Shown here in pieces: positions 1-12,213 of a stretch of DNA of 64,000 nt; position 1 is the first letter of the stretch, and each line of letters opens with the position of its first letter. The notes beneath the pieces were generated by a model that saw nothing but the letters and a program-made list of their open reading frames with translations, searched no databases and was not told the origin of the DNA. The stretch lies in assembly GCF_027942865.1 (NCBI RefSeq), contig NC_134514.1:15857965-15921964 (forward strand). Reading direction: 5' to 3'. This stretch comes from Odontesthes bonariensis (lineage: Eukaryota; Chordata; Actinopteri; Atheriniformes; Atherinopsidae). The position numbers and the translations under genes were made by a program.

Positions 1-2949
1 GCCACAGTCAAACACACTCTTTTAACTGTATATTTCCTTGTGATTTTTTTACACCTAAAAATTAAACTGAAAATCTTCTCGAATAGATGGGGGTCTAATT
101 TTGAATCGAAACATTGCCTTCGTGGTGAAATAAAGTTTTAAACACATTTGGGATCAACCACATTCTGAGCAAACAACCAACATAGTTTAAGGTTACACAT
201 CTGGGAAAGCAGTAACATACTTTGAGAGTATAATCACGTCTACAACACACTCAATACGAGGATATATTCATGTGTCCTCATATGACGTATGATCTCTGTG
301 ATCTTATTATTGTGTTCTTTTATTTCTGGCGTGAGTCAACAAATCATTTTTGACAGATCTTTGTGTAATCAAACAAGCTTTGTGATGTGGTATTTAGAAA
401 TCTTGTGCAATAAGTTGCCATTATTTACTTATCAAAGAAGAGCAAAAACCGCCTTATGACACACCTCAGTATGAACCAATATGAGTCAATATGAACACGG
501 GAGTGGCTGATAAAATCCTGAGTCCAGCAGGCAGGTCGAGCCACAGCTAGAGCCAAACCCTGACAGATTCGATGGACTGTCACTACAAAAGAAATGTGCT
601 GCATCTGGCTCCTTGTAAGAGCTGCTGTGTGACTCAATAATAAGCCAATAGTTTGCAATTCTTTATATACTTACAAGACCCATTTCAAAATTTTTTGGAT
701 ATTTTGACTTGTGTAGGTTCATGCTTGGCAAGGCATGAAATATATTTTTGAATCTATCAAACATTTATTGAAGGCACTTGCGTCTGACTGTGATAAATTA
801 TCTAAAGAAATGAATCAATGAAGCGAAAAGAAGAAAGACGTGTGCCACCAAGTGGTCAAATAAGGTGAATAACACTTTCCTCAATGTTGACTTGTGTGAT
901 GTGAGTTCTTACTTGTAGTTTCTACTAAAAGTAGCACAGTGGCACAGAAAACGCTGTGGTAAGAAACCTGTGGTTCAACTAAAGTGACATTTTCAAAAAT
1001 AAGGTATTTAATATTCATAGAAATGAGGGAAATTTATCAATGTATACAAGCTGCTGAGAAGGAATGTTTGACTAAGTACCAGGAAAGTTAGTGTCACACT
1101 CAGTAAGGGGGGAGAAAGTTAAATGTATTTATTATTTCTCCAGAGGATACCAAACCTGTCTGATCTTTCCATAGTTCATGGACTTTGTGTTGAGCTTAAC
1201 TCCATTACTGGGGAGGGAAAGTCTCCTTATTTTGTATTTCTTTTAAAGACGTTTATAGACACACAATAGCACTTTATGTAGCAGATTCTGTGGAGTTGGA
1301 GGTAGGAACATATGAGGAGTAAATATGAAGGGGGATTATTACTATTTCTGGAAAGTGATTTCCATAAAAAGAGGCATCCTAACAGTAACGCAAACCAACA
1401 GACTAGAATTATGAGACAATCTACGAGCTCTCACTCTGCTTTGAATTAATGTTTTACCTTGTATTCAGAGAGAGAAGCCAATTAACCTCTAATGGATGCA
1501 CCCACACATTAATCATTTAAGTTCCTTCAGCATTCAACAAGTTTAAATCGTGCAAAGAATCTATGATCTCTTCATCCCTTTGAAGTAAGAAGAAAAAGAA
1601 GCCATATTTCAACTTGTTATTTACATATAGCTGTAATAATCCTCAATGTTCCTCCCCCTTCGCATTCATTATGATATTAACCAGTATTTACGATAATGGT
1701 CTTTGCAGCGAGCATCCCTGAGTAGGCAGAGGTTAATGACTAAATTAAGAATCAGTGACATTTTTTTAAATACCCTCTTTTGTTTAATTGTGACAAGGTA
1801 CCTGAGAACTGCAGCAGCCATACAAATTAGCTTAGCATAGAGTGGAAACAGGAAAGAAACTATCCTGACTCTGTGTGAAGCTAACAAAAAACACCAAACA
1901 GCTCCAGGTTTTGTGGACAGTTATATCCAAAGGAATGTTTTTGGCCAGGAACAGTCACTCCTTGCTTTGTTCTTACATTCAACATGCAGAGCCTTTTGTT
2001 AACTCATTTTACCTGGAAAAAAATGCTTTTTAATCATGTACCAGTCTTTCTGCTAAACTCAGTCTACCAACTAAATGCTGGATATAGTCCAACATGAAGC
2101 ACAGGAATATCTTGAAAGTGTTTATCTGCATTGGTGTAGGCTGCAATGCCTTTGAAAGTGTAAGAAAATAAAGATCCACAAACTTCATTAACATGAGAAA
2201 AGTTGAAAGAAGAAGAGGTAGGATTCAACAATCAATAATTACAAACAGAGCTAGCTTCACTCAGTCTCTGAGGAAATGAAAAATAACCCACAGTTATCAT
2301 TCACAGACAAAATTAAATTGTTTATATAGCCTTAAATGGATGATCTCTGAATCACTTCACATCCCTTGTATAAAAACAGCTCCTCTACATCTCATAGAAT
2401 CCCTATTGAACTACCAATTACTGCCAGTTTACGTGAATAGATTTTAATTTCACCGTGAACAAACTGTTTGCACAACCAACTTCGAGTGCATACGAAAGCC
2501 TAACACAAGAGAGGCTTGTCAGAGGAAGTGTGGCAGAAGAAAGTGGTTTTAAACATTGTCTGACCACATGAGAAGTATGCTCACTGCCAACAGGTCCCTT
2601 GCCAAAGTCATTAGCTGTTAATTCTGTGGGGTCTAGATTTTCTTTGATAAGATCCAGGTAACGAATAAAATAGGGTCTGTGGCCTTGATTGTGCCAGTGA
2701 GCATGGCGGGGGAATCATCATAAAGAGTAGCTGGTTGCTTTGTTGGTTACTAAACAAGTCTCTCTGTTACTGTCTCAGACTCACTCACTCACTCTAATCT
2801 ACGCTATACACATTCACAGCAGCTTCAAGATTTTTTACATGAATAGGGTTAAAGTAAGGTAATACACCTTCATCCGTCCAAGTCATCTTTGGTCCTCTCT
2901 CTGCTCGACTGCACTGGCTGAGTAAGTTAACTCTTCCCTGTCTCTGGCG
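1..2949. other. AT-rich intergenic DNA, no gene recognised
   Basis: I see no exon with good splice sites and no recognisable protein in either strand here. Short open frames are scattered and look random. No tandem array or transposon end stands out. Confidence 0.5.
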
Positions 2950-3342
2950 CTAAAATGTGTGTTGATGGTGTGTGTGCGTTGCTTTGGCTGAGGGCAGAGC
3001 CAGTGCCAGTGTTAAACAAACAGACAGGTGAGCAGCGTCTGTGTCCTCTAAGAACAGCTGGGCACTGTAAACTGACCGCTGCATTTGTGTGTGGTCTGAA
3101 TGGAGCTGAGAGACGATGTTGTTGAGGTCAGGCATGGAGAACCCCAGAGGAACCCCTGTTTCTCTCAGGACTTTGCTGCATATCTCACACTCCATTAGTT
3201 TGTCTTTTATAGAGGGGGAAGTTGGGGACAAATTTTCCAGAGCTGCTGGGAAACTGGGAGAAGAGGAGCATGTAAATGTGGCTAAGGGGATCAAGAAGAA
3301 AAAAACATTAAGAGAGGATAAAAATATTTTAAACAAAGACAA
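2950..3342 (-). CDS. Hypothetical exon-like ORF, unknown product
   Basis: A 130-codon minus-strand frame that I cannot assign to a family. The predicted N-terminus is hydrophobic and signal-like (phenylalanine/leucine-rich, about residues 3-22). However, the same stretch reads as a polypyrimidine tract followed by a strong AG acceptor near position 3282, so the start may be intronic and the true exon may run from about 3281 to about 3000. The central part (ECEICSKVLRETG, then SMPDLNNIVSQLHSDH) has a protein-like composition with two closely spaced Cys. The C-terminal end is low-complexity His/Thr from a CA-rich stretch and is probably not coding. It could be the terminal exon of a small secreted protein, but no partner exon was found. 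Treat it as a candidate only. Confidence 0.22.
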   Translation of the reverse strand: MSLFKIFLSSLNVFFFLIPLATFTCSSSPSFPAALENLSPTSPSIKDKLMECEICSKVLRETGVPLGFSMPDLNNIVSQLHSDHTQMQRSVYSAQLFLEDTDAAHLSVCLTLALALPSAKATHTHHQHTF

Positions 3343-5674
3343 TCTTTTGGGTTTCAGTAGCTTGCTTTTTATTCCTTCATTCCACCATTAACCCTCTCTG
3401 TTTCCCCACATTTCATTTCCCGTATCCCTGCTCCCTCATAGCTGGTCACAGATCTCTCTGTGGACATGAAGTCTTTGGCAACTGAGGCATGTCCGCTTCT
3501 CAAGCATTCTTTGTCACTGGCAAGTCAAGAGTTTCAACTAGACAGCTACCAGAAAATCACTTTTCTCCAAAAACCTGATGCTATCTTGTTTCACCGTAAG
3601 AATGAATCATTGTCCAGCCACACAGTCATAGTTAACAGATGTCGCAGCCAGCAACCTTGAGAGTTCATGTGCAAAAAGTCGGTCACAGTGATAAGGCAGG
3701 CATTGCAACTGCACAGATTTAAAGGTAAGCTCATTCGTTTGACAAACAGCTCAGGTTTAGCTGCTGCTGAGTGATTATCAGAGCTCTTTAGGCTAAAGCT
3801 TTCTCCTGGATGTTCACCAAGTGTGAACTGAGCTCCCTGTGCTATGTGCCAGTTTGCACATCTAGTATTAAGTCTTTTTAATTAATTATCAGAGACTTTG
3901 ATATCAGCTTTTGCTTGCAAGATTCTGCTTGGGACTGCACAAGACTTGAGTTAAAAACAGTTTCCACCTTTCCACTTGTAGCTACATGTCTGTTGTCAGA
4001 AGCTATGCTTTAAAAAGATGCTGGCTTCTGTCACAAACTCCTCTTTGCTTGGCTTTGTCCAACCTTAAGAGCCTGGGTAGAAGGAATGCCTCCCATATCG
4101 GGTGACCCATTGCCCCACGGCCTTTGCTCCTTGCCTAGCTTGCAGCAAGGGAGTGCTTGAGGTGGGCGCTGTATCCCGTGTCACAAAAGCACCTTTCTAC
4201 ACAACAGGGGTACAGAGAATGGGCCACAGCACAGTGATTCTCCTTGGGTTCGCTCCAACCCACCATAGTGGGATTTCAGACCTCCCCCTGTGCTTCTAGC
4301 AAACACCCTCATTGGATGTTCTTTCACCCAAGAAGCCTGGCAGAGCTTTCAGAGAGACCTGGATCTCTTGGTCCTGCTTCCAAGACACCACCAGAACGGA
4401 TAAATGTTGTATTATTTATGCTTAACTGGGTGAGTCTAATGAACATTGTGAAATATTTGTTATCAAAAGGTTGCATGACAGTTAACCTATGAGGTCAATC
4501 ATTTTTGCGTATTTGTTGGTGTTAGATGACTAATCTTGGCACTGTGTCTCAAGAAAATCCAGGCTTTCAGTCCAAGAATGCGCTTGTGAGATCTCTCTTT
4601 TTTTTTTTTTTAGTTTTCCCAATAAAAAAAAAGTCTGGGCAATTCTTGCTGCACAGGACTGAGTACACAGCAACACTCAGCTTGTGTCTGGATGTTTAGT
4701 CCTTTGGGTTACCTACTGTCTGAGGGTGTTGTTACATTTGAAGTGCAACGGGCTGTGTCTGGGAGAGATTGTTCTATGTTTTCTCAGACACTGTGGTCAC
4801 TTTGGGTTTCCCTCTACCTCATGTGGCAGACGGAAAAGAAATGGAACCCAAACTCGTCTATTTAGCTTTTGGAAAAAAAACGAACACGGAATCAAACAAG
4901 AAGAAAAGAAGAACAGACACAAAAATAATGTTTTTGAACGGACACATTCCATATTCCATATGTGAAACTTTTCCCAAACAATGTGAATGGACTGCACTTA
5001 TACAGCGTTTATCTAGTCTAGTTAACCACTCAAAATACTGTTATCCTTCATGCCACATTCACACACACTCATACAGCATGTCTATACAGGTGACACAGTG
5101 CTGTTTTCATTCACACACCAGTGGATGCATCATATAGGCAACAAGGGGTTCAGTGTCTTTCCCAAAGATATTTGAATATCTGTTTGGGGAGACTAGGAAT
5201 TGAACTACTAGTCATCTGCTCTTCCTCCTTAGCCATAGCCACCTCAAATTTGTTAGTTTGAACGTACTAATAACAGTTCAGAAGCACCAGTGAGTCCCAC
5301 CAGTCACTTTGACCTGAAGGGGCCTTTCAGAAAAGAAGTTCAGATGCCTTCAAGCACTTAGGATTACCATGACCTGGTTGACTGAGAATCCACACCAAAA
5401 TGTGAAATTTAAAGCTTTAAAGAGTGAAAAGCAAAAACGTTTAGCTTTGACTGAACAATTCCATGAAAAAATGCTCAAAGTCAGTCAGAAGAAGTCATGG
5501 AATATATACTTGGAAACAGCAAAAGAAGTGAGAGCAGAGACTCCATTACTCATGCTTACTTTGTGAGTTACCTTCCGATTGTAATTCTCTACTCTTGTTA
5601 CTTCTTGTTTCTAAAGCTAAATTAGATGGAACGTGAACTTATTCTAACAGGTCTGATTGGTTACTTGATTTCAG
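3343..5674. other. Intergenic DNA upstream of otolin
   Basis: No supported exon. An AG acceptor at 5673-5674 sits 13 bases before the otolin ATG, so a non-coding first otolin exon and its promoter probably lie somewhere in this stretch. I could not place them. Confidence 0.4.
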
Positions 5675-5687
5675 ATAGTTGACAACA

Positions 5688-7688
5688 ATGAGGATTATTC
5701 CCTGTCAGTCGACTCTCGTGGCTGTAGCTGTGGTTACACTCACTATGGTGTCCTGCGCTGGAGCCAAGACTACACAGAAACCAAAGTACCAGTACACAAA
5801 GAAGCCCATCCCTCAGGTTACCATGCACAACCCCGTCACCACCAGCATGCCCAAGACTCTCAAGATAGTGGAGACCCCGAATCCTGTGCAGCCACAGCCG
5901 CAGCCCACCACTGAGAGGATAGCCTACCCAAGTCATGTGTTTCCGCAGCACTACAGTGACTATACTGAGCCCCCTGGTGTTGGCAATGAGAATTACACCC
6001 TGGATTACAACGAGTGCTACTTCAACTTCTGTGAGTGCTGTCCACCTGAGAGGGGTCCCAGGGGCCCCAAGGGAGACAGAGGCTTGGCAGGTAGTAGACT
6101 TAATGATGATAAGCTGCCATAGTACATCCACTTGCTTTTTTTTGTGTGTAACTTTGGCGTTTTGACCATCACTTATTTTTACTTGTCTAGGGCCACCTGG
6201 TGAAAGAGGACCTGCTGGAGCAGCTGGTTTACCTGGACCATCTGGTCTTAGCGGTCCTATGGGCTTTAAAGGAGACAAAGGTGGATATATTTGTATCATG
6301 ACATATTTCAAAATAGCAGTATGCAGATGCATCATATATATATTGTAAGGGCATATTATTCTGCAGTGGGTACAATATGAGAAAGGGTAAAAGCACCCCC
6401 CTTTCCCTACTTACCTGTTGTTCCAGATGATAAAAAAATACCCCATAACAAGCAATAATGGAGTAATACAAAAGGGCTCAAACAAAATTTGGGCATTGTG
6501 GGCATTGGAGAACAATGATTCCTGAGGACTTTGAGCCTTTGCATTGCAGGCGGAATAATTGTGTTGATCATCTTTTGCTGGTAGTGCTTGCTCAAAATAT
6601 TCAAATATCCAAATCGCTCTTTCAAAATAAATTTCCTAGGGGAAAAGGGTGACAGAGGAAACATTGGGTCTTCTGGGACACCAGGAATTCCAGGAAAACT
6701 GGGACAAAAAGGTACAATGAGTTATTATTTAATTATTTTGTAAATATAGTTTGTTCCATGGTTCTGACGCATTTGCCCTTCCTTTGCAGGTGATGTTGGC
6801 TACAAAGGTGAAAAAGGTGAAACAGGGTTGCAAGGTGTCAAAGGTGAAAGAGGGGAGAAAGCAGAGCCTGGCCAGAATGGGACTGCTGGTGTGAAAGGAG
6901 AACCGGGACAACAGGGGCCAGCTGGACCTCCAGGAACGGCTGTTGAGCAGGGTCCTAAGGGAGAAAAAGGAGATAATGGGGAATGTGGCATTTTCGGGGA
7001 GAGAGGACCAAAAGGTGAGAGAGGGGATCATGGGGCTCCAGGCATTCCAGGTGCAATGGGAATTCCAGGATTCAATGGCAAGCATGGTGTCTCTGGCCCT
7101 GTAGGCATTAGAGGGGATCAGGGACCTCCTGGGCCTCCAGGGGAACCAGGGGTGAGAGGGTCTCAGGGACCACAGGGCATAAGAGGGATGCCTGGGCCAA
7201 AAGGGGATAGAGGTTACCCTGGGATGAGGGGTGACCGGGGCTTTCGTGGAATCAAGGGAGCCAAAGGATCAGGGATTCCTCAGAAACGCTCTGCCTTCAG
7301 TGTTGGTATCTCTCCAAGAAGATCCTTCCCACCCTCCGGCTTCCCAATCCGCTTTGACAAAATCTTCTACAACGAAGAGAACCACTTCAATGTCTCATCC
7401 AACAGCTTTACATGTGTTCACCCTGGGGTTTATGTCTTCTCCTTCCATATCACTGTGCGTACTCAGCCACTGCGTGCTACACTGGTAGTGAACGGGTCGA
7501 GGAAAGTGAGGACACGGGACTCACTGTACGGCCAAGACATCGACCAGGCATCTACTCTGGTGGTGCTACGGCTGGCAGCAGGTGATCAGGTGTGGATGGA
7601 AACATTCAGAGACTGGAATGGAGTGTATGCCAGCAGCGAGGACGACAGTATCTTCTCTGGGTTTCTGCTTTACTCAGACAGGTTCTGA
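5688..7688 (+). CDS. otol1: Otolin-1, inner-ear short-chain collagen with C1q domain
   Basis: Otolin is a secreted collagen-like scaffold protein of otoliths and the otolithic membrane. The coding exons are 5688-6090, 6191-6280, 6640-6711 and 6790-7688. All introns are GT-AG and phase 1, giving 487 aa. The ATG at 5688 is chosen because it starts a clear signal peptide (residues 1-26, ending SCAGA) and lies just after an acceptor at 5674. Residues 27-124 are a Pro/Thr/Gln-rich N-terminal region ending in a Cys cluster (CYFNFCECCPPERG), typical of otolin. Gly-X-Y repeats run from about 125 to 350, with a break at GTAVEQG. Each splice junction falls inside a Gly codon, so the triplet register is kept. 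Residues 356-487 form a C1q/TNF-like trimerisation domain ending GFLLYSDRF. The length is close to human OTOL1. Donor 6281 (GTGGAT) is weak but is the only one that keeps frame. Family assignment rests on domain order and the N-terminal Cys cluster. Confidence 0.93.
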
Positions 7689-8589
7689 TATCTACTCGTG
7701 CTATACTGAAAATCTCCTCTACTGCTGAACTGTTCCAACTTGACCATGTTGGAGAAAAGACCAAATACAGGTGGTACTTAAACTGTAACTTTGAGCTGCT
7801 TAAAGGTTGAACCGCCCAATTCTCATTATCATCTAACTTCTCCTTTGAACAATTATGCGATGAATCGCAGAAAGATTACTGAATGGGCCTATCAAGCATG
7901 ACCTCATGGGGTTAAGGAGTTAGTGCCCCGTCCAGAGCCTTTGTTTAAAGTGATATTTCTTTTAGTTAATCAAAGCATGCACAATGACTCAAAACAATCA
8001 CTAAGATTCAAAACAACAATCCTACATGGCTTAGAATAACAACAAAGATGTAAAATAGGTACAAAAAGACTCAAAATAAACACAGAGACAAAGCAACAGT
8101 CTCAAAATGCCTCAAAATAGCAGCAAAATGACTCATAAACGATAAGTTGAATAAAACTTATCAAACCATAAAAAATAAACACTTCCTCAAAAGGACTAAA
8201 AGATGATTGAATATTGAGGAAATATAATTAATATGAGATAAGTGAATATTGTCAAAAGAAAATAACAACAAAAGGCCGTCTTCAAAAAGACACCAAATAG
8301 GTACAAAGAAGCTCAAAATGATTCAGAAAAAAAACTAATAAAAAGGTACTATACAGCCATGCAGAGATTCAAAACACTGTTTTCCTTATTCATCCTTTTC
8401 AGTTTTATTTCTGTGGGTTTTTTTTTTTGGGGGGGTGGTCTTTATTGCATTGAAACGTCCCCCTAAAAACACAATTCCACCCACGCATTAAAGGTCTACA
8501 AAATGTGCATTAAAACAAAAACCCCACTATGAATTACATGAGAACAAATGCAGTAATATTAATCAGAAAGGAAATTTGAGTGCATTATT
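7689..8589 (+). other. Otolin 3' flank / probable 3' UTR and degenerate repeat
   Basis: Non-coding sequence after the otolin stop. It holds the degenerate minisatellite described separately and a possible AATAAA at 8150-8155. That hexamer lies in A-rich repeat DNA, so it is weak evidence for the transcript end. Confidence 0.35.
7960..8370. repeat. Degenerate A-rich minisatellite
   Basis: Variants of a unit resembling GACTCAAAATAACAACAAA recur about a dozen times with many substitutions. This type of decayed tandem repeat is common in fish intergenic DNA. The boundaries are approximate. Confidence 0.5.
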
Positions 8590-8794
8590 TTCATATATAT
8601 GTTTTTTGGGGGGCTTTTTATGCCTTTAATGACAGGACAGTTGGAGAGAGACTGGAAGCAGGGGGCAGAGAGACAGGGGAGACATGCAGCAAAGGGCTGC
8701 TCGGTGTGGGACTTGAACTGGGGCCAGCTGCAGCGAGGACTGTAGCCTCTGTACATGGGACGGCTGCTTAACCCACTACGCCACTGATCGCCCC
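8590..8794 (-). mobile_element. tRNA-derived SINE with 13-bp target-site duplication
   Basis: Read on the minus strand, the element begins with a tRNA-like head. It has a box-A-like stretch (GTGGCGTAGTGGGTTAAGC) and a box-B-like stretch (GTTCAAGTCCC) about 50 bases downstream. It is flanked by perfect direct repeats TGAGTGCATTATT at 8577-8589 and 8795-8807, which mark retrotransposition. It does not encode a usable tRNA. Confidence 0.8.
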
Positions 8795-8807
8795 TGAGTG
8801 CATTATT

Positions 8808-9303
8808 ATCATTTAAAAGAGTTCAATTCATAAATCAGAAAAATGGAACATCTATCCAGCATCAGTGCATTTCCAAAGAATGCAACTCTGTTTGATGTAC
8901 TTAGCTTTTATCCCCCTTTGTAATACTTTGTGGTATTTATTCAGATCTTCAAGTGTCATCATTACCTCATTTGCTTGACCCCCCCAATAAAGAAGCACCC
9001 TTGTCTCATTATCCTGTCCTCTTCTTCTATGCACACTTCCGTCTGTTTTGATACATCCATCTCACATTGGTCTATCACCTATAACAACATCAGCTAATGT
9101 CACTGTGATTTGTAGCTATATTATTAATCTTAATGTAAATCTGACTAGAATGACTGTATCCTTCTGCAGTGAAGAAATGTTCACTAATGTCTACTGTCAT
9201 GTTATTATACCAGTGTTTCCAATATATAAAAAGTATTGCTGTACAATAGAGCTGTAAAAAGACATTGTGTTCACTGAAAATAAAAGTCCAGCAGTACAGA
9301 TCA
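8808..9303. other. Spacer between SINE and Fc-receptor-like gene
   Basis: AT-rich non-coding sequence with no recognised feature. Confidence 0.4.
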
Positions 9304-9309
9304 TTTATT
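9304..9309 (-). promoter_or_regulatory. Candidate poly(A) signal of the Fc-receptor-like gene
   Basis: AATAAA on the minus strand, about 380 bases after the stop codon of the Ig-domain gene. A second copy lies a few bases away near 9317. The position suits a short 3' UTR. Confidence 0.4.
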
Positions 9310-9685
9310 GATTGCTTTATTTGCAGAAACATGACATTAAATGTTTGCAACTTTGTTCAGCCTGCTAGTTTTGTACGGTTGACTCTATAAGGTGGATCTC
9401 TGGTATTGGGAATAATTAATATAACCCAGAAGAACAGAAGGACAGAGCTATGTCACAGATCATTAGTGAGATTCAGGATCATTAATCTTTGTCGTGTCAA
9501 ACGAGAACTTCTAACAAGAGAATACAGTTTGGAGATACCCCAGGCAGGTCAGAGTCTCCAGACAAATCTTCAGGCTGCAGGGATACACTTAAAGGCCTTA
9601 AAGTAAAACAAACAAACAAACAAAAGCTGGCGTGCAGACAGGAGGCAGGAAACGGTCTGGAGATGGGTTCAGAACATGTACTTTT

Positions 9686-11341
9686 TCAAAAATCTTTGGT
9701 CTCACTAAACCTCGAGAGACCCAACAGCGGCACCCTGGCCCTACAGCTGTACTGTCCCGGAGTCTTACTAACCCAGAAGTGTTTCTCTGAGGTCGCCATT
9801 CCCATTCGGGTGTTACTTTTGTAGAAATAGTAGTTTAATGGAGGTGCAGGAGCACGGGCATTGTACTGTACATGGCAGATGAGCTTCATTCTATTCATTT
9901 TCATCGGGTCGCTCCCAGCATCAATCTCCAATAGCGGCTGAGTCAGAACCTCTGAGACAGAGTAACAGAGAAAAAAACAATGACTGAGTTCTCATGCTTT
10001 TTAAGTTGGCAGCTCATAAGGTTCAGAGCAACAAGATTGTATCGGACTAACTCAACACTTTGGGAAATCCTCCTTTAGAGTAGGAGAGCAAACATAATAA
10101 TTACTGTAGTAATTAAATAACTCAATTAAGCAAAAAAATCACAGCTCTCAGCCTGGGAATTAGTCCATGTACACAAATCTGGTATTTTACACTTTAAAAT
10201 AACATTAATTTATGTTCCAAGCTTTTGAGATACTGGTAGATATTTCCCCAAATGTCAGTCCACTACAACCAAAGTCATAATTTGCAAACCAGTGAATATA
10301 CTCACCTAAGATGTGAACAGGGGTGGCCACTGACATCACAGAGTGTGTACGTCCTCTCCTATCCCAGGAGGCCCTAAAGGAGTACATCCCTTCATCCTGA
10401 AGGGTCACGTTGGTCAAGTAGAAATCTCGGTTGTTGCCATTTTGTCTCATTACTTCAATGTCGTCTTTGTACAAGATGGTCTCGTGCAGAGGAAGGTTAA
10501 CTCGGAGGTGACATGTGAAATTCAAGGTCTCTCCAACAAGGCCAGTTTGGGGCGAGGCTCGAAGGATTGCAAACCCTCCTGAACAAAGATTAGAGAAGAA
10601 AGTCACCTGTAAATGATTTTAATGTTAAAACAGATCTGTGGCGGCTGGTTTCACAGTCCAGTGCTGGAAAGAGAGGGGGGGGGGATCTTACCATCCACGT
10701 TGATCTCCACAGGTAGACTTCTCAGAGTTTTTATGATTCCCACGACTGAGTCCCTCACCCCATGGCAGGAAAACTTCCCACTCTCTTTAACGTTGGCATT
10801 CCACAGGGTCAACAATTCCCCAGTCTGAGGAAGCTTTGTAGATCCTCTGAACCACCAGAAATTCCAATCAGAACTGTATGAAACAGGAACACTGCATCTC
10901 AGCCGCACGCTCCCCCCAGAGAAGACCCTCGAATTCCCTGAGACGATCTCGACAGTGGCCCGAAATGAAGTCACAGTGGGAACTGTCGAGACAAACACAG
11001 GTGTGAGACACCAGGGAGGAACATCAGAAAGGAAACTAAATCGTCTGCTTTGCTTGTGAATGTGAACACTGAACTCGCTATGAAGCTGTGCTCTGTACAG
11101 CTGGAATATTCATCAAACCAATTCAGACCTGTACATGTTCAATGTGACAGTGAAATATATCTGGAGATGAACTGTGAGAGTAATTGGCACATACCCTCAG
11201 GTACCACAAGCAGCGGTAGAGATGAAAGAACTGAAATAGAAAACGAAAGATTGACGACAACTATCAAACGTACAAAGTCTGACTGAAATGAGATAACGCA
11301 AATGACAAAAACTCACCGAGGAGAGAAATGACCACGTCCAT
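9686..11341 (-). CDS. Fc-receptor-like protein with three Ig domains, apparently secreted
   Basis: The gene has five exons: 11317-11341, 11195-11230, 10692-10982, 10306-10578 and 9686-9951. All introns are GT-AG and phase 1, giving 296 aa. The first two short exons (25 and 36 nt) together encode a signal peptide (MDVVISLLVLSSLPLLVV), the split-leader layout typical of Fc-receptor and FcRL genes. Exons 3-5 each encode one C2-type Ig domain. D1 has Cys pairs in LRCSV and KFSCHG. D3 has them in LICHV and YSCRA. D2 keeps the first Cys (NFTCH), but the second position reads YSFRAS, so its usual disulphide cannot form. The frame ends at TGA 9686-9688 straight after D3 (SETKDF). No membrane segment, GPI signal or cytoplasmic tail was found downstream on this strand. 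It resembles teleost FCRL5 or low-affinity Fc-gamma-receptor-like proteins; ligand unknown. Assignment to the Fc-receptor-like group is from domain type and gene structure. Confidence 0.78.
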
Positions 11342-11631
11342 CGTGCAGGCTCTGCTTATTGGAAAGAGAAATAGAAAGGGATTCTTTTATTTCTGTTAAA
11401 AAGAGAAGTGAGAATATTTTTTTCCTCTTGGGTTCCTCACACAGGACATCCCCTTTCAAAAATCGCTGTGCCCTCAATTCTAAAATTATTATTTTTTTTG
11501 CAACCTGTCTTGAAATAATGGATATTTTATGGATATTTCATTTACTTTCAAGAAGGAAAACATAAACAAGGAGGAGCAGTGTTTTCTTATTAAAGAAATC
11601 ACAGGCCATCATTTCCGTTACATATATAATG
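11342..11631. other. 5' flank of the Fc-receptor-like gene
   Basis: Non-coding sequence upstream of the minus-strand start at 11341. No clear TATA box was found. The promoter should be here or within the hAT insertion next to it. Confidence 0.3.
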
Positions 11632-11771
11632 CAGGGCTGGGCAACAATTCAAATGTTTAATCTAATTAATCACATGATTTCCCTGATTAATCACGATTAA
11701 TCGCATTTGTATGCAAAATCCAAAAATTAATTCAAAAGTAGTGTACAGCCTTTAGCATTTAGTTTTATTTT

Positions 11772-11815
11772 AAATGTTATGGCACTTTCATATGAATGAA
11801 AGTGCCATAACATTT
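11772..11815. repeat. Perfect 20-bp hairpin inside the hAT element
   Basis: Arms 11772-11791 and 11796-11815 are exact reverse complements with a 4-base loop. The arm sequence is AAATGTTATGGCACTTTCAT. Confidence 0.85.
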
Positions 11816-12123
11816 GTTGTGCAAACACTTTTTAACATTTAATGTAGTTTTTATGTAGAAGCCTGGCTCCACTGTCTGTTTCCTTGAATGACTTGCTGGT
11901 ATCAATTGTGTGTTTTGCCTCTAATTATATTTTAGGCTGGAACTACTACGGTGAGAAGACAATTCAACTTGGCTTCTCACCGTAGACACTTGGCAGTGTT
12001 TACAGATGACTTTGGTTCTGTCGACTCCACCGTCTGGAAGAACTTTAAAACGAAAATGGTTCTGTACCCTTCCCCATGTTTGGTGGATCCGCCAATTACT
12101 TTCTTTTCCGTTTCCACAGCAGA

Positions 12124-12213
12124 CAGCAACAGACTTTTACAAAATAAAAGCCTGTGAGCAACAGACTTTTACAAAATAAAAGCCTGTGAGCAACAAACTT
12201 TTACAATAATAAA
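12124..12213. repeat. Tandem repeat, about 32-bp unit, 2.7 copies
   Basis: The unit contains GCAACAGACTTTTACAA followed by AATAAAAGCCTGT. Two copies are identical and a third is partial and diverged. It lies inside the hAT element. Confidence 0.75.

Noticed and set aside
6800-7085. Long Pro/Ser-rich open frames on the minus strand across the otolin collagen exon
   Set aside because: They are antisense images of Gly-X-Y codons; the plus strand has the collagen register, splice sites and C1q domain.
8590-8794. A possible tRNA gene on the minus strand
   Set aside because: Box A and B resemblance is real, but the element has a non-tRNA body, no cloverleaf and 13-bp target duplications, so it is a SINE.
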